This document shows, in pieces, positions 25,432 to 34,113 of a stretch of 58,001 nt of DNA. The DNA is from Amycolatopsis coloradensis (GTDB lineage Bacteria > Actinomycetota > Actinomycetes > Mycobacteriales > Pseudonocardiaceae). The DNA lies in contig NZ_CP150484.1 of the NCBI RefSeq assembly GCF_037997115.1, forward strand, positions 4,216,103-4,274,103, in the 5' to 3' direction. Within the stretch, counting starts at the first letter, position 1; the number at the start of each line of letters is the position of its first letter. The translations under genes and the position numbers were made by a program. Under the pieces are notes generated by a model that was not told the DNA's origin, did no database searches, and was given only the letters and a program-made list of their open reading frames with translations.

Positions 25432-27087
25432 TCACTCGGCGACGAGACCGGAGAACCGGCCCAGCGTCTCCTCACGCCCCAGCGCCTGGGTGATCGCGTG
25501 CAGGTCGGGGCTCCGGGTCGAGCCCGTGATCGCGATCCGGATGATCTGCGAAGCCTCGCGAATGGAGCCAGGGAAGTCTTCGGGGTTCTTCTTGAACTCC
25601 TTGGCGTTCTTCGCGAAACCGTGCTTCGCCGCGATCTCGCGGATCTGCTGGAACCATTCCTGGCCGTCGTCGAGCTGCCGGTAGTTCTCGACGAAGTCCC
25701 GCGCCACGGCCCGGACGACCTCGGAGTCGACGCCGAGGTCGGCGATCCGCTCGTCGTCGGCGCTCGCGACGGCGGCGTGCAGCTGCGGGAAGAAGAAGCC
25801 GTACACGGCGCGGAACTCGCTCCACTTCTTCAGGTCCTTGCGCGGGTTCTCGGCGCCGTCACGCTCGACGGCGAGCGCGCGGAGCGCGAGGTCCGGCTCG
25901 GCGTCGAGGACGGTCCGCAGCTCGGGGTCGAACCGCTCCGCCCAGCCGCGGACCTCTTCGAGGATCTCGGCGCCGGTCAGCGTGGCGATGTGGTCGGCCG
26001 AGATGTCGTCGAGTTTGACCAGGTCGACGAGCGGGCCGGCGACACCGCATTCGTCGAGGTTGATCGGCTCGGCCAGCGCCTGGTCGAGCGGCATCTCGGC
26101 GAGACGGCCGTTGGCGAGGCCGCGCAGGTAGTAGAGGACGGCCTTGGTGGGGTAGCCGGACTCGATGTAGAAGTCGACGCTCGCTTCCGGGTCCTTGCGC
26201 TTCGACAGCTTGCGCTTGCTGCCGCCCTCCTGCTTCATCAGCGGCGCGATGTGCGCGTACGTGACCGGCTCGAAGCCGAGCGCGTCGAACAACTGCTGGT
26301 GCACCGGCACCGACGAGATCCACTCGTCGCCGCGGATGACCAGGTTGACGCGCATGAGGTGGTCGTCGACGGCGTGCGCGAAGTGGTAGGTCGGCAGCCG
26401 GGGGCTCTGGTCGGAGCTCTTGAGGATGACGACGTCGTTGCGGTTGGCCTCGGCCTCCAGCGGGCCGCGGATGGCGTCGGTGAAGCGGGCGCGGGCGCCG
26501 GTGTCGTCGGGCGCGCGGAAGCGCACGACGTACGGGTCTCCGGCGTCGAGCTTGGCCTGGACGTCGGCGGGGTCGGCGTCGCGCCAGATGGCCCACGAGC
26601 CGTAGTAGCCGGTCGGCAGTTTCGTCGCCTGCTGCCGGGCGGTGATCGCCGCCAGTTCGTCCTTGGTGGCGAAGTCGAGGTACGCGCGGCCGGCGCGGAG
26701 CAGGTGACGGACGTAGGTCAGGTAGATCTGCTCGCGCTCGGACTGCTGGTACGGACCGTAGTCGCCGCCGCGGTGGATGTCCTCGTCGGCGACGAGGTCG
26801 AAGTAGGCGAACCCGCGCTCGAACTGGTCGATGGCGCCTTCGACCTCGCGGGACCGATCGGTGTCCTCGACCCGGACGAGGTAGCGGCCGCCGCTGCGGC
26901 GGGCGACGTCCTGGTCGATGGTGGCGACGTAGACGCCGCCGATGTGGACGAAGCCGGTCGGCGAGGGGCCGAAACGGGTGACCAGGGCACCCTCGGGGAG
27001 CGCGCGGGCGGGGTATCGCTGTTCCCAGTGCTCGGGCTCGGGCAGGTCGGCGGGGAAGAGGGCGTCGATGACTGCTCGGTCCAGCAT
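25432..27087 (-). CDS. gltX: Glutamate--tRNA ligase, clostridial-type
   Basis: A 551-aa class I synthetase that charges tRNA with glutamate. HIGH motif appears as PSPTGFVHIGG (41-51) and KMSKS as KLSKRK (293-298). The Glu-specific core is clear: RVEDTDRSREVEGA, GDYGPYQQSER, PTYHFAHAVDDHLM, LVIRGDEWISSVPVH. Insert positions, the SKRKLSKRKDPEASV signature and the length resemble the long GluRS of clostridia/Bacteroidetes, whereas housekeeping actinobacterial GluRS is about 490 aa with KMSKR in another context. It may be a second, acquired copy; whether it is the only one cannot be told from this window. ATG start. Confidence 0.93.
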   Translation of the reverse strand: MLDRAVIDALFPADLPEPEHWEQRYPARALPEGALVTRFGPSPTGFVHIGGVYVATIDQDVARRSGGRYLVRVEDTDRSREVEGAIDQFERGFAYFDLVADEDIHRGGDYGPYQQSEREQIYLTYVRHLLRAGRAYLDFATKDELAAITARQQATKLPTGYYGSWAIWRDADPADVQAKLDAGDPYVVRFRAPDDTGARARFTDAIRGPLEAEANRNDVVILKSSDQSPRLPTYHFAHAVDDHLMRVNLVIRGDEWISSVPVHQQLFDALGFEPVTYAHIAPLMKQEGGSKRKLSKRKDPEASVDFYIESGYPTKAVLYYLRGLANGRLAEMPLDQALAEPINLDECGVAGPLVDLVKLDDISADHIATLTGAEILEEVRGWAERFDPELRTVLDAEPDLALRALAVERDGAENPRKDLKKWSEFRAVYGFFFPQLHAAVASADDERIADLGVDSEVVRAVARDFVENYRQLDDGQEWFQQIREIAAKHGFAKNAKEFKKNPEDFPGSIREASQIIRIAITGSTRSPDLHAITQALGREETLGRFSGLVAE

Positions 27088-27258
27088 GGCGGTTCAGATC
27101 TCCCGGCGTCGTGGTGCATGGCGGTTTTCGCCACCGAAGAGCCTAACCGCCCGGCGTTCCGGCCTGGTGAGGGTGGTCCCGAAGCCGGATCGAGACGTGC
27201 TTTTTCGTCGGTGCGCCCCGGTAAAATAGGCCTTGCCGGACATTCGGGGAGGAAATCG

Positions 27259-28479
27259 GTGACCACCGATAGCTCGCTTCGTGAAGAACCCCAGCTCACC
27301 ATCCGACCAAAGCCCTCGGCGTTCTTTCTGCGCCGTCGTTTTCTCCGCACTTTCGGGCCCGCGCTGGTACTGGCCGTCAGCGGCCTGATCGTCCTGCTCG
27401 TGAGCGGCACCGTCGTGGTGCCGTTCCAGCAGACGCTGGTCCTGCGCGGCAAGATGGGCTCCAAATCGGATCTCTTCGAGGACGCGAAGGTCCAGGAAAT
27501 CCTGATGCGTCACCACATCCGGGTCCACGTGACCAGGACGGGATCGCGGGACATCGCCACGCACGACCTCAGCCAGTACGACTTCGTGTTCCTGTCGGGC
27601 GAGCCCGCCGCGAGCCTCGTCCGGCGGTCCAGGGCCAACGAGTGGACGGGCAGCGCACGGCAGCCGTTCACCAGCCCGATCGTCCTCGCCACGTACCGTC
27701 GTTACGCGGAAACGCTGCTGGGCAAAGGAATCGCGGCGAAGCCGCCAGGTCAGGACCTCTACTACACGCTGGACACCGACAAGTTCATCCAGGTGATGAA
27801 GCGGGGGGAGACCTGGGATTCGCTGGGCGTCCGGGACCACGGCGCCGCGAACGGCAACCGGGTGCTGGCGCAGACCTCGAACATCTGTGACTCGAATTCG
27901 GGCGCGACGTACCTGATCTTGCTGACGTTCCTGGAGAACGGCCGTCAGGTCCCGGTCGTCGACCCGCGGCCGGCGGGGCCGCCGAACCTTTCGAACGCGA
28001 AGGAGCTGGCCAACCGGGTCAAACCCCTCGTGGCGGCCCAAGGCTTCCCGTCGTCCGATCTGTCGGAGTCCTACGCGAACCTCGCCGAGGGCGACAAGCC
28101 GATCGTCGTCATCTACGAGCACCAGTACCTCGCCATGCAGCTGCGGGCCAAGGCGCAGAGCGGGCAGCCGGATCACGACCGGGTCCTGCTGTACCCGAAG
28201 GACAACATCCTGACGAAACCGCAGTTCCTCGCCCTGAAGCCGGAAGCGGAGCGGCTGGGCGAACTGATCACCTTCGATCCCGATCTGCAGCGCCGCGCGA
28301 TGGAGCTCGGCTTCGGCGTCGCGACCCCCGCGGGCAGCACGAAGAGCGCGCGCCTGTACGACTTCCTGCGCGGACAGGGGCTGCCGACCCCGGAGATCGC
28401 GGACAACGACAGCACCACGCCACTGCCGGACAACCTGGTGCTGGAAGAGATGATCAAGACGGCCGGGGACTGCCCGTGA
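27259..28479 (+). CDS. Membrane-anchored binding-protein-like protein, unknown function
   Basis: A 406-aa protein with an N-terminal cytoplasmic tail, one membrane helix (about 35-58: ALVLAVSGLIVLLVSGTVVV) and a large outer domain reminiscent of type II solute-binding proteins (YDFVFLSGEPAASLVRRS, LLYPKDNILTKPQFLALKPEAERL, LQRRAMELGFG). A Cys lies in SNICDSNSGATY and another at the C-terminal end (GDCP). GTG start with GGGGAGG. Stop overlaps the next start (GTGA). First gene of a three-gene unit with an SBP-VWA lipoprotein; no permease is present, so import is unlikely. Confidence 0.78.
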   Translation: MTTDSSLREEPQLTIRPKPSAFFLRRRFLRTFGPALVLAVSGLIVLLVSGTVVVPFQQTLVLRGKMGSKSDLFEDAKVQEILMRHHIRVHVTRTGSRDIATHDLSQYDFVFLSGEPAASLVRRSRANEWTGSARQPFTSPIVLATYRRYAETLLGKGIAAKPPGQDLYYTLDTDKFIQVMKRGETWDSLGVRDHGAANGNRVLAQTSNICDSNSGATYLILLTFLENGRQVPVVDPRPAGPPNLSNAKELANRVKPLVAAQGFPSSDLSESYANLAEGDKPIVVIYEHQYLAMQLRAKAQSGQPDHDRVLLYPKDNILTKPQFLALKPEAERLGELITFDPDLQRRAMELGFGVATPAGSTKSARLYDFLRGQGLPTPEIADNDSTTPLPDNLVLEEMIKTAGDCP

Positions 28480-30011
28480 AGCGGCCGCTCGCGGTCCTGT
28501 GCTGCCTGCTCCTGGTGGTCGCCGCCTGTACGAGTGGCGGCGAGAAGGTGAAACTGCGCGTGCTCGCCAGTTCCGAACTGGCCGACCTCGGCCCGATTCT
28601 CGAGGACCTTCGCGGGGAAACGGGAATAGAACTGGAAATGGATTTCCGGGGAACGGTCGACGCGAGCACTTCCCTCACGCCGGGGAAAGCGACGCACGAT
28701 CTCGCCTGGCTTTCCACCGACCGGTATTTCCAGCTCAAGTACCGGCAATCGGGCGACAAGGGGGAACGGCCGCTCGCGACCAAGACCATGGTGTCGCCGG
28801 TCATCGTCGGGATCACCCCGGCGAAGGCGGCGGAGCTGCGGCGAGGCAAACCCGACGGGAAGCTCTCGTGGGCGGATCTGGCGGACGCGGCGGCGGGCGG
28901 CGGCTTCCGGTTCGCGATGGCGGATCCGGCCAAGTCGACCAGCGGGCTCACCTCGCTCGTGGGAGTGGCGACGGCCGCCGCGGGCACCGGTGCCGCGTTG
29001 CGCCTCCAGGACGTCGAATGCGACAAGCTCCAGGGCTTCCGCACCGGGCACACGCTCACGGCGGACACGTCGGCCGCGGTGGCCGAGCGGTTCGCGGAGC
29101 GCCAGGACGTGGACGCGATCATCGGGTACGAGTCCACGCTGCTCTCGCTCAACGCGAGCGGCAGGCTCAAGACGCCGCTGGAGCTGGTGTACCCGCGTGA
29201 CGGCATCGTCCAGTCCGACTACCCGGTCCTGCTGCTCGACCCGGCCAAGCGGGAGGTGTACGACAAGGTCGTCTCCTGGCTCAGGAGCCCGGCGACGCAG
29301 AAGAAACTGATGGAAAGGACCCTCCGGCGACCGATCACCGGCGACGTGGGGCTGGATCCCAGGCTGCCGGCCTCGATCGGGAACTCGCTGTACTTCCCCG
29401 ACGAACAGGCCGTCATGGACAAACTCCTCGCCGATTACGCGGCCACCGCCGGCCGCGCTCCCGGGCGGGTGATCTTCGTGCTGGACTTCTCCGGTTCGAT
29501 GAAGGGACCGAGGATCGCCGCGCTCCGGGCGACCTTCGCCGGGCTGAGCGGCGGACCGGACGGCGGGTTCGACCGCTTCTACCGCGGCGAGCGGCTCACA
29601 GTCCTGCGTTTCGGCGGGAAGATACTGGGGGACAGGGAGTTCACCGTCGGCGGACCCCAGGATCTCGCCGCGCTGCGGGCCTTCATCGCCGCCGAGGAAT
29701 TCGACGGCCGCACCGCGGTCTGGTCGGCGCTCGGCGAGGCTTACGCGAAGGCAGGCGCCCATCGCCGTGCCGAACCGGACCGGAGCGTCTCGATCGTGCT
29801 GATGACCGACGGCGAGAGCAACACCGGGCCGGGCATCGAAGAATTCCTGCGCGCGCCGAGGGATCCGGGCGTGCACACGTACACCATCCGGTACGGCGAG
29901 GCCGATCCCGCCGAACTGGAGCGCGCGGCCGTGGCCACCGGTGGCCGGATGGTCGACGCGAACGCGACATCCCTGCTCAAGGCCTTCAAGGAGATCCGTG
30001 GCTGCCGATAA
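28476..30011 (+). CDS. SBP-VWA lipoprotein, unknown function
   Basis: A 511-aa lipoprotein (lipobox VAAC, Cys18). The first ~310 residues form a binding-protein-like module (VLASSELADLGPILEDLRGE, LSWADLADAAAGGGFRFAMADP, AVAERFAERQDVDAIIGYES). The C-terminal part (about 328-505) is a von Willebrand A domain with an intact MIDAS DFSGS (D337-S341) and TDGESN. VWA domains bind protein ligands through a metal ion. The gene overlaps its neighbours (4 nt before, 14 nt after), indicating a joint complex on the outer face. NCBI-style name: substrate-binding and VWA domain-containing protein. Confidence 0.85.
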   Translation: MKRPLAVLCCLLLVVAACTSGGEKVKLRVLASSELADLGPILEDLRGETGIELEMDFRGTVDASTSLTPGKATHDLAWLSTDRYFQLKYRQSGDKGERPLATKTMVSPVIVGITPAKAAELRRGKPDGKLSWADLADAAAGGGFRFAMADPAKSTSGLTSLVGVATAAAGTGAALRLQDVECDKLQGFRTGHTLTADTSAAVAERFAERQDVDAIIGYESTLLSLNASGRLKTPLELVYPRDGIVQSDYPVLLLDPAKREVYDKVVSWLRSPATQKKLMERTLRRPITGDVGLDPRLPASIGNSLYFPDEQAVMDKLLADYAATAGRAPGRVIFVLDFSGSMKGPRIAALRATFAGLSGGPDGGFDRFYRGERLTVLRFGGKILGDREFTVGGPQDLAALRAFIAAEEFDGRTAVWSALGEAYAKAGAHRRAEPDRSVSIVLMTDGESNTGPGIEEFLRAPRDPGVHTYTIRYGEADPAELERAAVATGGRMVDANATSLLKAFKEIRGCR

Positions 30012-30771
30012 TCTGTGGTGGGACGTCTGGGGACTGTGGCTGGCGGTCTGGGTGCTGACCGTGGCCGCCTTCCTCGTCGCGGTCGTCGTTTTCCTGCGGC
30101 ACTGGCGCCGCGCGCGTTCCGACGGCGATCAGGGCATGATCCGGGGCATCGGCTTCTACCTGCACACGAAATCCGTGATGGGCCTGTATCAGTTGCATCG
30201 CTACAACGAGGCGCTGGAACAGGAGGTGGAGAAACGGAAGAGCCGGGGCTGGCGATTCTGGGGGTCGACCGGATTCGGCCCGCTGAAAGGGGAATCGGAG
30301 CGCACCGACACCGACGAGGAGTTCCGGCGGTACATCCGCAGGGCCGAGCCGATCACGGTGATCGGCATCGTGACGAAGGTGCTGGAGAAGCACCACGACA
30401 TCATCTACGTGGACCTGGCGAAACAGGAACTGGTCCACAACCGGGCGCTGGTGAAGGAACTCGGCTGGGCCGACGGTCCCGAGAGCACCCGGCAGCTCAA
30501 GACCCGGCTGAGGGGTGTCGAGGCGTTCGTCTCCGTGAAGGGCCTGTTCCGTAAACGCTCCCAGACCGACACCGAGACGGTTTTCGTCGCGCCGTACGGC
30601 AATCCGGACGATCCGGAGCGCAGCAGGCGGATCCGCTTCACCTGCGTCACCAGCGACCTGCGGGACACCGCGCCCGCCGGTGCGTTCCGGGCGCGGTGTC
30701 TCGGCAAGGTCGAGGACTGGGACCCCGAAACCGGTGAGCTCGTCGTTCACCCCATCGCGATCTTCAAATGA
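29998..30771 (+). CDS. Membrane protein of the SBP-VWA unit
   Basis: A 257-aa protein with one N-terminal helix (about 11-34, WLAVWVLTVAAFLVAVVVFL) and a cytoplasmic part. The latter contains a charged segment (LEQEVEKRKSRGWRFWG), a region with HHDIIYVDLAKQELVHN and a beta-rich end (TETVFVAPYGNPDDPE to the terminus). No family recognised. The GTG at 29998 is chosen for AAGGAG 4-5 nt upstream, overlapping the VWA gene by 14 nt. It could link the outer binding proteins to the cytoplasm. Confidence 0.75.
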   Translation: MAADNLWWDVWGLWLAVWVLTVAAFLVAVVVFLRHWRRARSDGDQGMIRGIGFYLHTKSVMGLYQLHRYNEALEQEVEKRKSRGWRFWGSTGFGPLKGESERTDTDEEFRRYIRRAEPITVIGIVTKVLEKHHDIIYVDLAKQELVHNRALVKELGWADGPESTRQLKTRLRGVEAFVSVKGLFRKRSQTDTETVFVAPYGNPDDPERSRRIRFTCVTSDLRDTAPAGAFRARCLGKVEDWDPETGELVVHPIAIFK

Positions 30772-30811
30772 CTTAGTGCGCCGAAGGTCGAACGTGCCTT
30801 GGCGCGTGCGG

Positions 30812-30859
30812 GGTCGTGAGTGGTAAGTGTCGTTCTAACGACCCGAAACACTCACGACC
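30812..30859. repeat. GTGAGTGGTAAG-family imperfect palindrome
   Basis: Outer arms GGTCGTGAGTG (30812-30822) and CACTCACGACC (30849-30859) plus inner GTCGTT/AACGAC pair into a hairpin with small bulges. It lies 41 nt after the membrane-protein stop and immediately before the broken start of the LysR pseudogene, consistent with a terminator. It belongs to the same family as 25386-25431. Confidence 0.7.
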
Positions 30860-30865
30860 ACCCAG

Positions 30866-31711
30866 CGGCCATCGGCGCGAAAGCCACTTCCGGGACATGA
30901 CTTCGGCCGGGCCGCCGCACGGCTGCACATGACCCAGCCGCCGCTGAGCCGGGCCATCCGGCAGCTGGAGAACGACCTTGGGCGTCGTCCTGCTGCTCCG
31001 CTCGGCCGCCGGCGTCGAGCCCACCCCCGCCGGGACCACCTTGTACGCCGAGGCCCGCACCCTGCTGGACCAGGCCGATCGTGCCCGCGCCCGGGTGCTG
31101 GAGGCGGCCGGGCCCGCGACGCTCACCGTCGGCACCCTGGCCGACGGAGCGGGGGAGTCGGGCACCCGGCTGGCCGCGGCGTTCCGGCGACGGCATCCCG
31201 AGGTGTCGATCCGCTTCCGCGAGACGGATTTCACCGATCCCACCACCGGGCTGCGCGCCGGGCTGGCCGACGTCGCGCTGACCCGGTCGCCGTTCGACGA
31301 AACCGGGCTCAGCGTCCGCGTCCTGCGTTCCGACCCGGTAGGGCTCGTCCTGCGCACCGGCGACCCGCTCGCCGATCATGCGTCGCTCCGGCTGGCCGAC
31401 GTCGCCGATCGTCCCTGGTTCCAGCTGCCGGAGGGTACGGATCCGCTGTGGCGCGAGTACTGGAACGGGGGCGCGCCCATCGGGGAGCGCCGCGCCGGAC
31501 CGGTGGTGCGCACGGTCGGGGAGTGCCTTCAGGCCGTCCTCTGGAACGGCTCGGCCGGGATCGCGCCGCTCGGGCACGCGCTGCCCGACGGGCTCACCTG
31601 GGTGCCGCTGGCCGACATGCCCCGAGTCCGCTGGTCGTCGCCTGGGTGACCGCGCGGGAGAACCCGCTGATCCGGTCGTTCGCGCGGATCGCCGTCGAAA
31701 GCCACCGCTAG
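30866..31711 (+). pseudogene. LysR-family regulator, truncated and frameshifted
   Basis: The HTH remnant (HDFGRAAARLHMTQPPLSRA, then IRQLENDLG) lies upstream of 30978, but the normal first ~15-20 residues are missing. The ligand domain (VVLLLRSAAGVEPTPAGTTLY through LADMP) is in another frame, explained by one extra G in CTTGGGCGTC near 30980. The C-terminal end (SPLVVAWVTARENPLIRSFA) is again shifted by a lost base near 31626. With three lesions it is probably non-functional. The intact MBL gene 91 bp downstream might have been a target. Confidence 0.8.
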
Positions 31712-31802
31712 ACCGCACTTGCAAGTGCGTACTTCCCTTCGGAGAGCGGCTCCCCGAAAGTGAGTCACAGCTTCGCTCACCATCCACAAGGGAGTCCACG
31801 TC

Positions 31803-32696
31803 ATGTCGAGACCCGCTGCCAGGTCACGGATCCAGGTCGGCCGCACCACGGTCACCTACCTGCCCGACGGCCACGCCTGGCTCAACCCCGCCGTTTTCCT
31901 GCCATCGAGCGTCCCGTCCGGCTGGGCGGCCCACGACGCGTTCCTCGACGAACGCGGGTGGTTCCCGGTCAGCATCGGCTCCTTCCTGATCCGCACCGGA
32001 GACCGGAACGTCCTGGTGGACCTGGGTCTCGGCGCGGCCGACTTCACCTTGCCCGGTGCCGCCGAGTTCCACGGCGGCGGCCTGCTCGGCGCCCTGGCCG
32101 CGGAGGGCCTGACACCCGAAGACGTCGACACCGTGATCTACACGCATCTGCACCATGACCACGTCGGCTGGACGACGAACGTCCCGCCCTCACCGGACGG
32201 CACGAGCGGGCCGGTGACCGGGCTGACCTTCCCGGCGGCGCGGCATCTCGTCAGTGAACGCGAATGGGCGCATTGGTCCGGCACGAACGACCCGGCCGGT
32301 CCGGATCCGCTCGCCGTCCAGCGGCCACTGGCCGAGGTGATCGGTTTCTTCGGCGACCGCGACGTCATCGCGCCAGGGGTGCGGATACTCGCCACGCCGG
32401 GGCACACGCCCGGCCACAGCAGCGTCGTGGTCACCGATCCGGCCGAGGAGGACTCCCGTCGTGTCGTCGTACTCGGCGACGTCATGCACTGCCAGGTGCA
32501 GATCACCGAAAGCCACTGGACGTTCGCGTTCGACGTCGATCCGGCGGAGGGCGTCGCCACCCGCGAGCAGCTGCTGAAGGAGATCGAGGACGACCGGACG
32601 ATCCTCGCGGGCGGGCATTTCGCCGGGCAGGTGTTCGGCCGGGTCCTGCCGCCCACGATGCGCCGGGTCTGGGCCGCCGGCGAGGCCACCGGATAA
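31803..32696 (+). CDS. MBL-fold metallohydrolase
   Basis: A 297-aa metallo-beta-lactamase-fold hydrolase with the binuclear zinc motif THLHHDHVGW (H115, H117, D119, H120), ATPGHTPGHSS and a later Asp/His (LGDVMHC). The closest general group is the AHL-lactonase/AttM-like and other small-ester hydrolases; the substrate cannot be assigned. No signal peptide, so cytosolic. GGGAG 8 nt before the ATG. Followed after 9 nt by an HxlR regulator and preceded by a dead LysR gene. Confidence 0.9.
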   Translation: MSRPAARSRIQVGRTTVTYLPDGHAWLNPAVFLPSSVPSGWAAHDAFLDERGWFPVSIGSFLIRTGDRNVLVDLGLGAADFTLPGAAEFHGGGLLGALAAEGLTPEDVDTVIYTHLHHDHVGWTTNVPPSPDGTSGPVTGLTFPAARHLVSEREWAHWSGTNDPAGPDPLAVQRPLAEVIGFFGDRDVIAPGVRILATPGHTPGHSSVVVTDPAEEDSRRVVVLGDVMHCQVQITESHWTFAFDVDPAEGVATREQLLKEIEDDRTILAGGHFAGQVFGRVLPPTMRRVWAAGEATG

Positions 32697-32705
32697 CGTC
32701 GAGGC

Positions 32706-33134
32706 ATGCCGGAGCCATCCCGCCGCCGTCCCCGTCCAGGCACTCCAGGCCAGGTTCTGGCCTGGTTGCCGGACGGGCGGCCAGCCGACGTGTACAGCGC
32801 GCCATGCCCCTCACGGCAGGTGCTGGATCGCATCGCGGACAAATGGACCGCGCTGATCGTCGGCTGCCTCTCCACGGGGACGAAGCGCTACAGCGAACTG
32901 CGCGCCGCGATCGACGGTGTCAGCGAGAAGATGCTCACCCAGACCCTGCGCGGCCTCGAACGCGACGGGATGGTCGCGCGCACCGTGCATCCGACGGTGC
33001 CGCCCAAGGTCGAGTACACGTTGACCGAGCTCGGCCACACCCTCACCGCACCGTTGGCGGTGATCCGGGACTGGGCCGAAGCTCATATCAACGAGATCAT
33101 CGAAGCCAGGACGCGGTACGACGACGTGGTGTAG
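32706..33134 (+). CDS. HxlR-family transcriptional regulator
   Basis: A 142-aa winged-helix protein of the HxlR family: CPSRQVLDRIADKWTALIVG (about 38-57, with the typical single Cys), RYSELRAAIDGVSEKMLTQT and LRGLERDGMVARTVHPTVPP with a wing ending VEYTLTELG. HxlR members sense redox or electrophilic compounds and often control a neighbouring enzyme. It starts 9 nt after the MBL hydrolase stop, so the two may share a transcript. Confidence 0.93.
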   Translation: MPEPSRRRPRPGTPGQVLAWLPDGRPADVYSAPCPSRQVLDRIADKWTALIVGCLSTGTKRYSELRAAIDGVSEKMLTQTLRGLERDGMVARTVHPTVPPKVEYTLTELGHTLTAPLAVIRDWAEAHINEIIEARTRYDDVV

Positions 33135-33162
33135 AAACACCGGCTCCGGGGCATTCACCGGC

Positions 33163-33579
33163 ATGCCGGACTCATCTTCAGAACCCGACGAGGCGACCGT
33201 CGACGCCGTCGGAAAGCTGGTCTTCGCCCTCGAAACGGTCGAGCAGGCGCGCGGTCACCTGTACGCCTTCCATCACCTCACGGGGACCGCCGACTTCGCC
33301 CTCGGCGAGGCCGTCGAAGCCCTCCGGAAGGCCGGGCACGCGGACTGGGCCGACCGGATCGAGACCGAGCTGATCGGGCTCAACGTCCTGCCAGAGCGGT
33401 GGACCTTTCAGCTGATCGAGGAGTACGACGACGGCTACTACCAGGCCTACCGCGACATGACGCGGGACGTCACCGATGACCTGACCGGAGGGCGGCGTCA
33501 CCTGCACGAAGAGCGGATCAAGCGCAGCAGGCGTACGGAGGGGCGGCCCGGACACGAGATGGGGCGGCCGAGCGGCTGA
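33163..33579 (+). CDS. Conserved hypothetical protein
   Basis: A 138-aa soluble, mainly helical, acidic protein with VEQARGHLYAFHHLTGTADF and LPERWTFQLIEEYDDGYYQAY, ending in a basic tail (HEERIKRSRRTEGRPGHEM). It recalls conserved actinobacterial proteins of unknown role; no catalytic motif seen. It converges with the DUF3140 gene, leaving 1 nt between stops. Confidence 0.75.
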   Translation: MPDSSSEPDEATVDAVGKLVFALETVEQARGHLYAFHHLTGTADFALGEAVEALRKAGHADWADRIETELIGLNVLPERWTFQLIEEYDDGYYQAYRDMTRDVTDDLTGGRRHLHEERIKRSRRTEGRPGHEMGRPSG

Positions 33580-33580
33580 G

Positions 33581-33907
33581 CTACTTGCAGGGGTCGTGCC
33601 CCCAGTTCATCAGCGAATACCGCCAGGTCGTGTTCTCGACGTCGCCGGACGGTCGCTGCGCGAGGTGCCGGTGCACGTAGCCGACCACCTTGCGCATGTG
33701 CTGTTCGTCCTTTTCGGAGAGTTCCGCCTTCTTGGTGCGCAGCATCGTGACGATCCGGCGGCCTGACTCGTGGCCGACCGACTCGCCTCCGTCCTTGTGC
33801 TGCCCCGCCCGGCGGGACTCGTCGGTCTTCAGCCACTTCTCGAGTTCCGTCGCGGTCATGTTGACCGCTTCGCCGAACTCGGTCCGGACGTCCTTGTCTT
33901 CGCTCAC
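33581..33907 (-). CDS. DUF3140 family protein
   Basis: A 108-aa protein with the DUF3140 pattern: VNMTATELEKWLKTDESRRAG, ESVGHESGRRIV, HMRKVVGYVHRHLAQRP and TTWRYSLMNWGHDP. The family is widespread in actinobacteria and fungi and has been proposed to bind nucleic acid. It is the last of three genes linked by ATGA overlaps with an HVA1/DUF2945 protein and an MSMEG_6728-type protein. Confidence 0.88.
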   Translation of the reverse strand: MSEDKDVRTEFGEAVNMTATELEKWLKTDESRRAGQHKDGGESVGHESGRRIVTMLRTKKAELSEKDEQHMRKVVGYVHRHLAQRPSGDVENTTWRYSLMNWGHDPCK

Positions 33908-34113
33908 AGCTTCTCCAGTGCCTCGGGCTTGTGCACCGCTTCGCCACCGCTCTTGTCACTGCGCACCAGGTACTGCGGCTCCTCCTTGGACGCGCGGACG
34001 GTGCGGCCGCCCGCCTCGGTGTCGGAGGTGATCTCCTTCAGGACTTCACCTTCGGCGTGCCCGCCGTGACTGTTCCAGCGGACCTTGTCGCCTTTGCGGA
34101 ATCGCTCGGTCAT
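33904..34113 (-). CDS. HVA1/DUF2945 family Tudor-like small protein
   Basis: A 69-aa protein: FRKGDKVRWNSHGGHAEGEV, VRASKEEPQYLVRSDKSGGE, AVHKPEALEKL. These match the hypervirulence-associated/DUF2945 SH3-Tudor-like domain. ATG chosen at 34113, where the longer frame reaching 34440 overlaps the upstream gene. Linked by 4-nt overlaps on both sides. Confidence 0.88.
   Translation of the reverse strand: MTERFRKGDKVRWNSHGGHAEGEVLKEITSDTEAGGRTVRASKEEPQYLVRSDKSGGEAVHKPEALEKL

Noticed and set aside
25393..27258. N-terminal extension of the SBP-like gene across the gltX region
   Set aside because: Antisense of gltX; the GTG at 27259 has a good ribosome site and begins the recognisable protein.
31803..32696. 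Assignment of the MBL protein as an AHL lactonase
   Set aside because: Only the general zinc motif is visible; substrate specificity cannot be read and no quorum-sensing genes are present.
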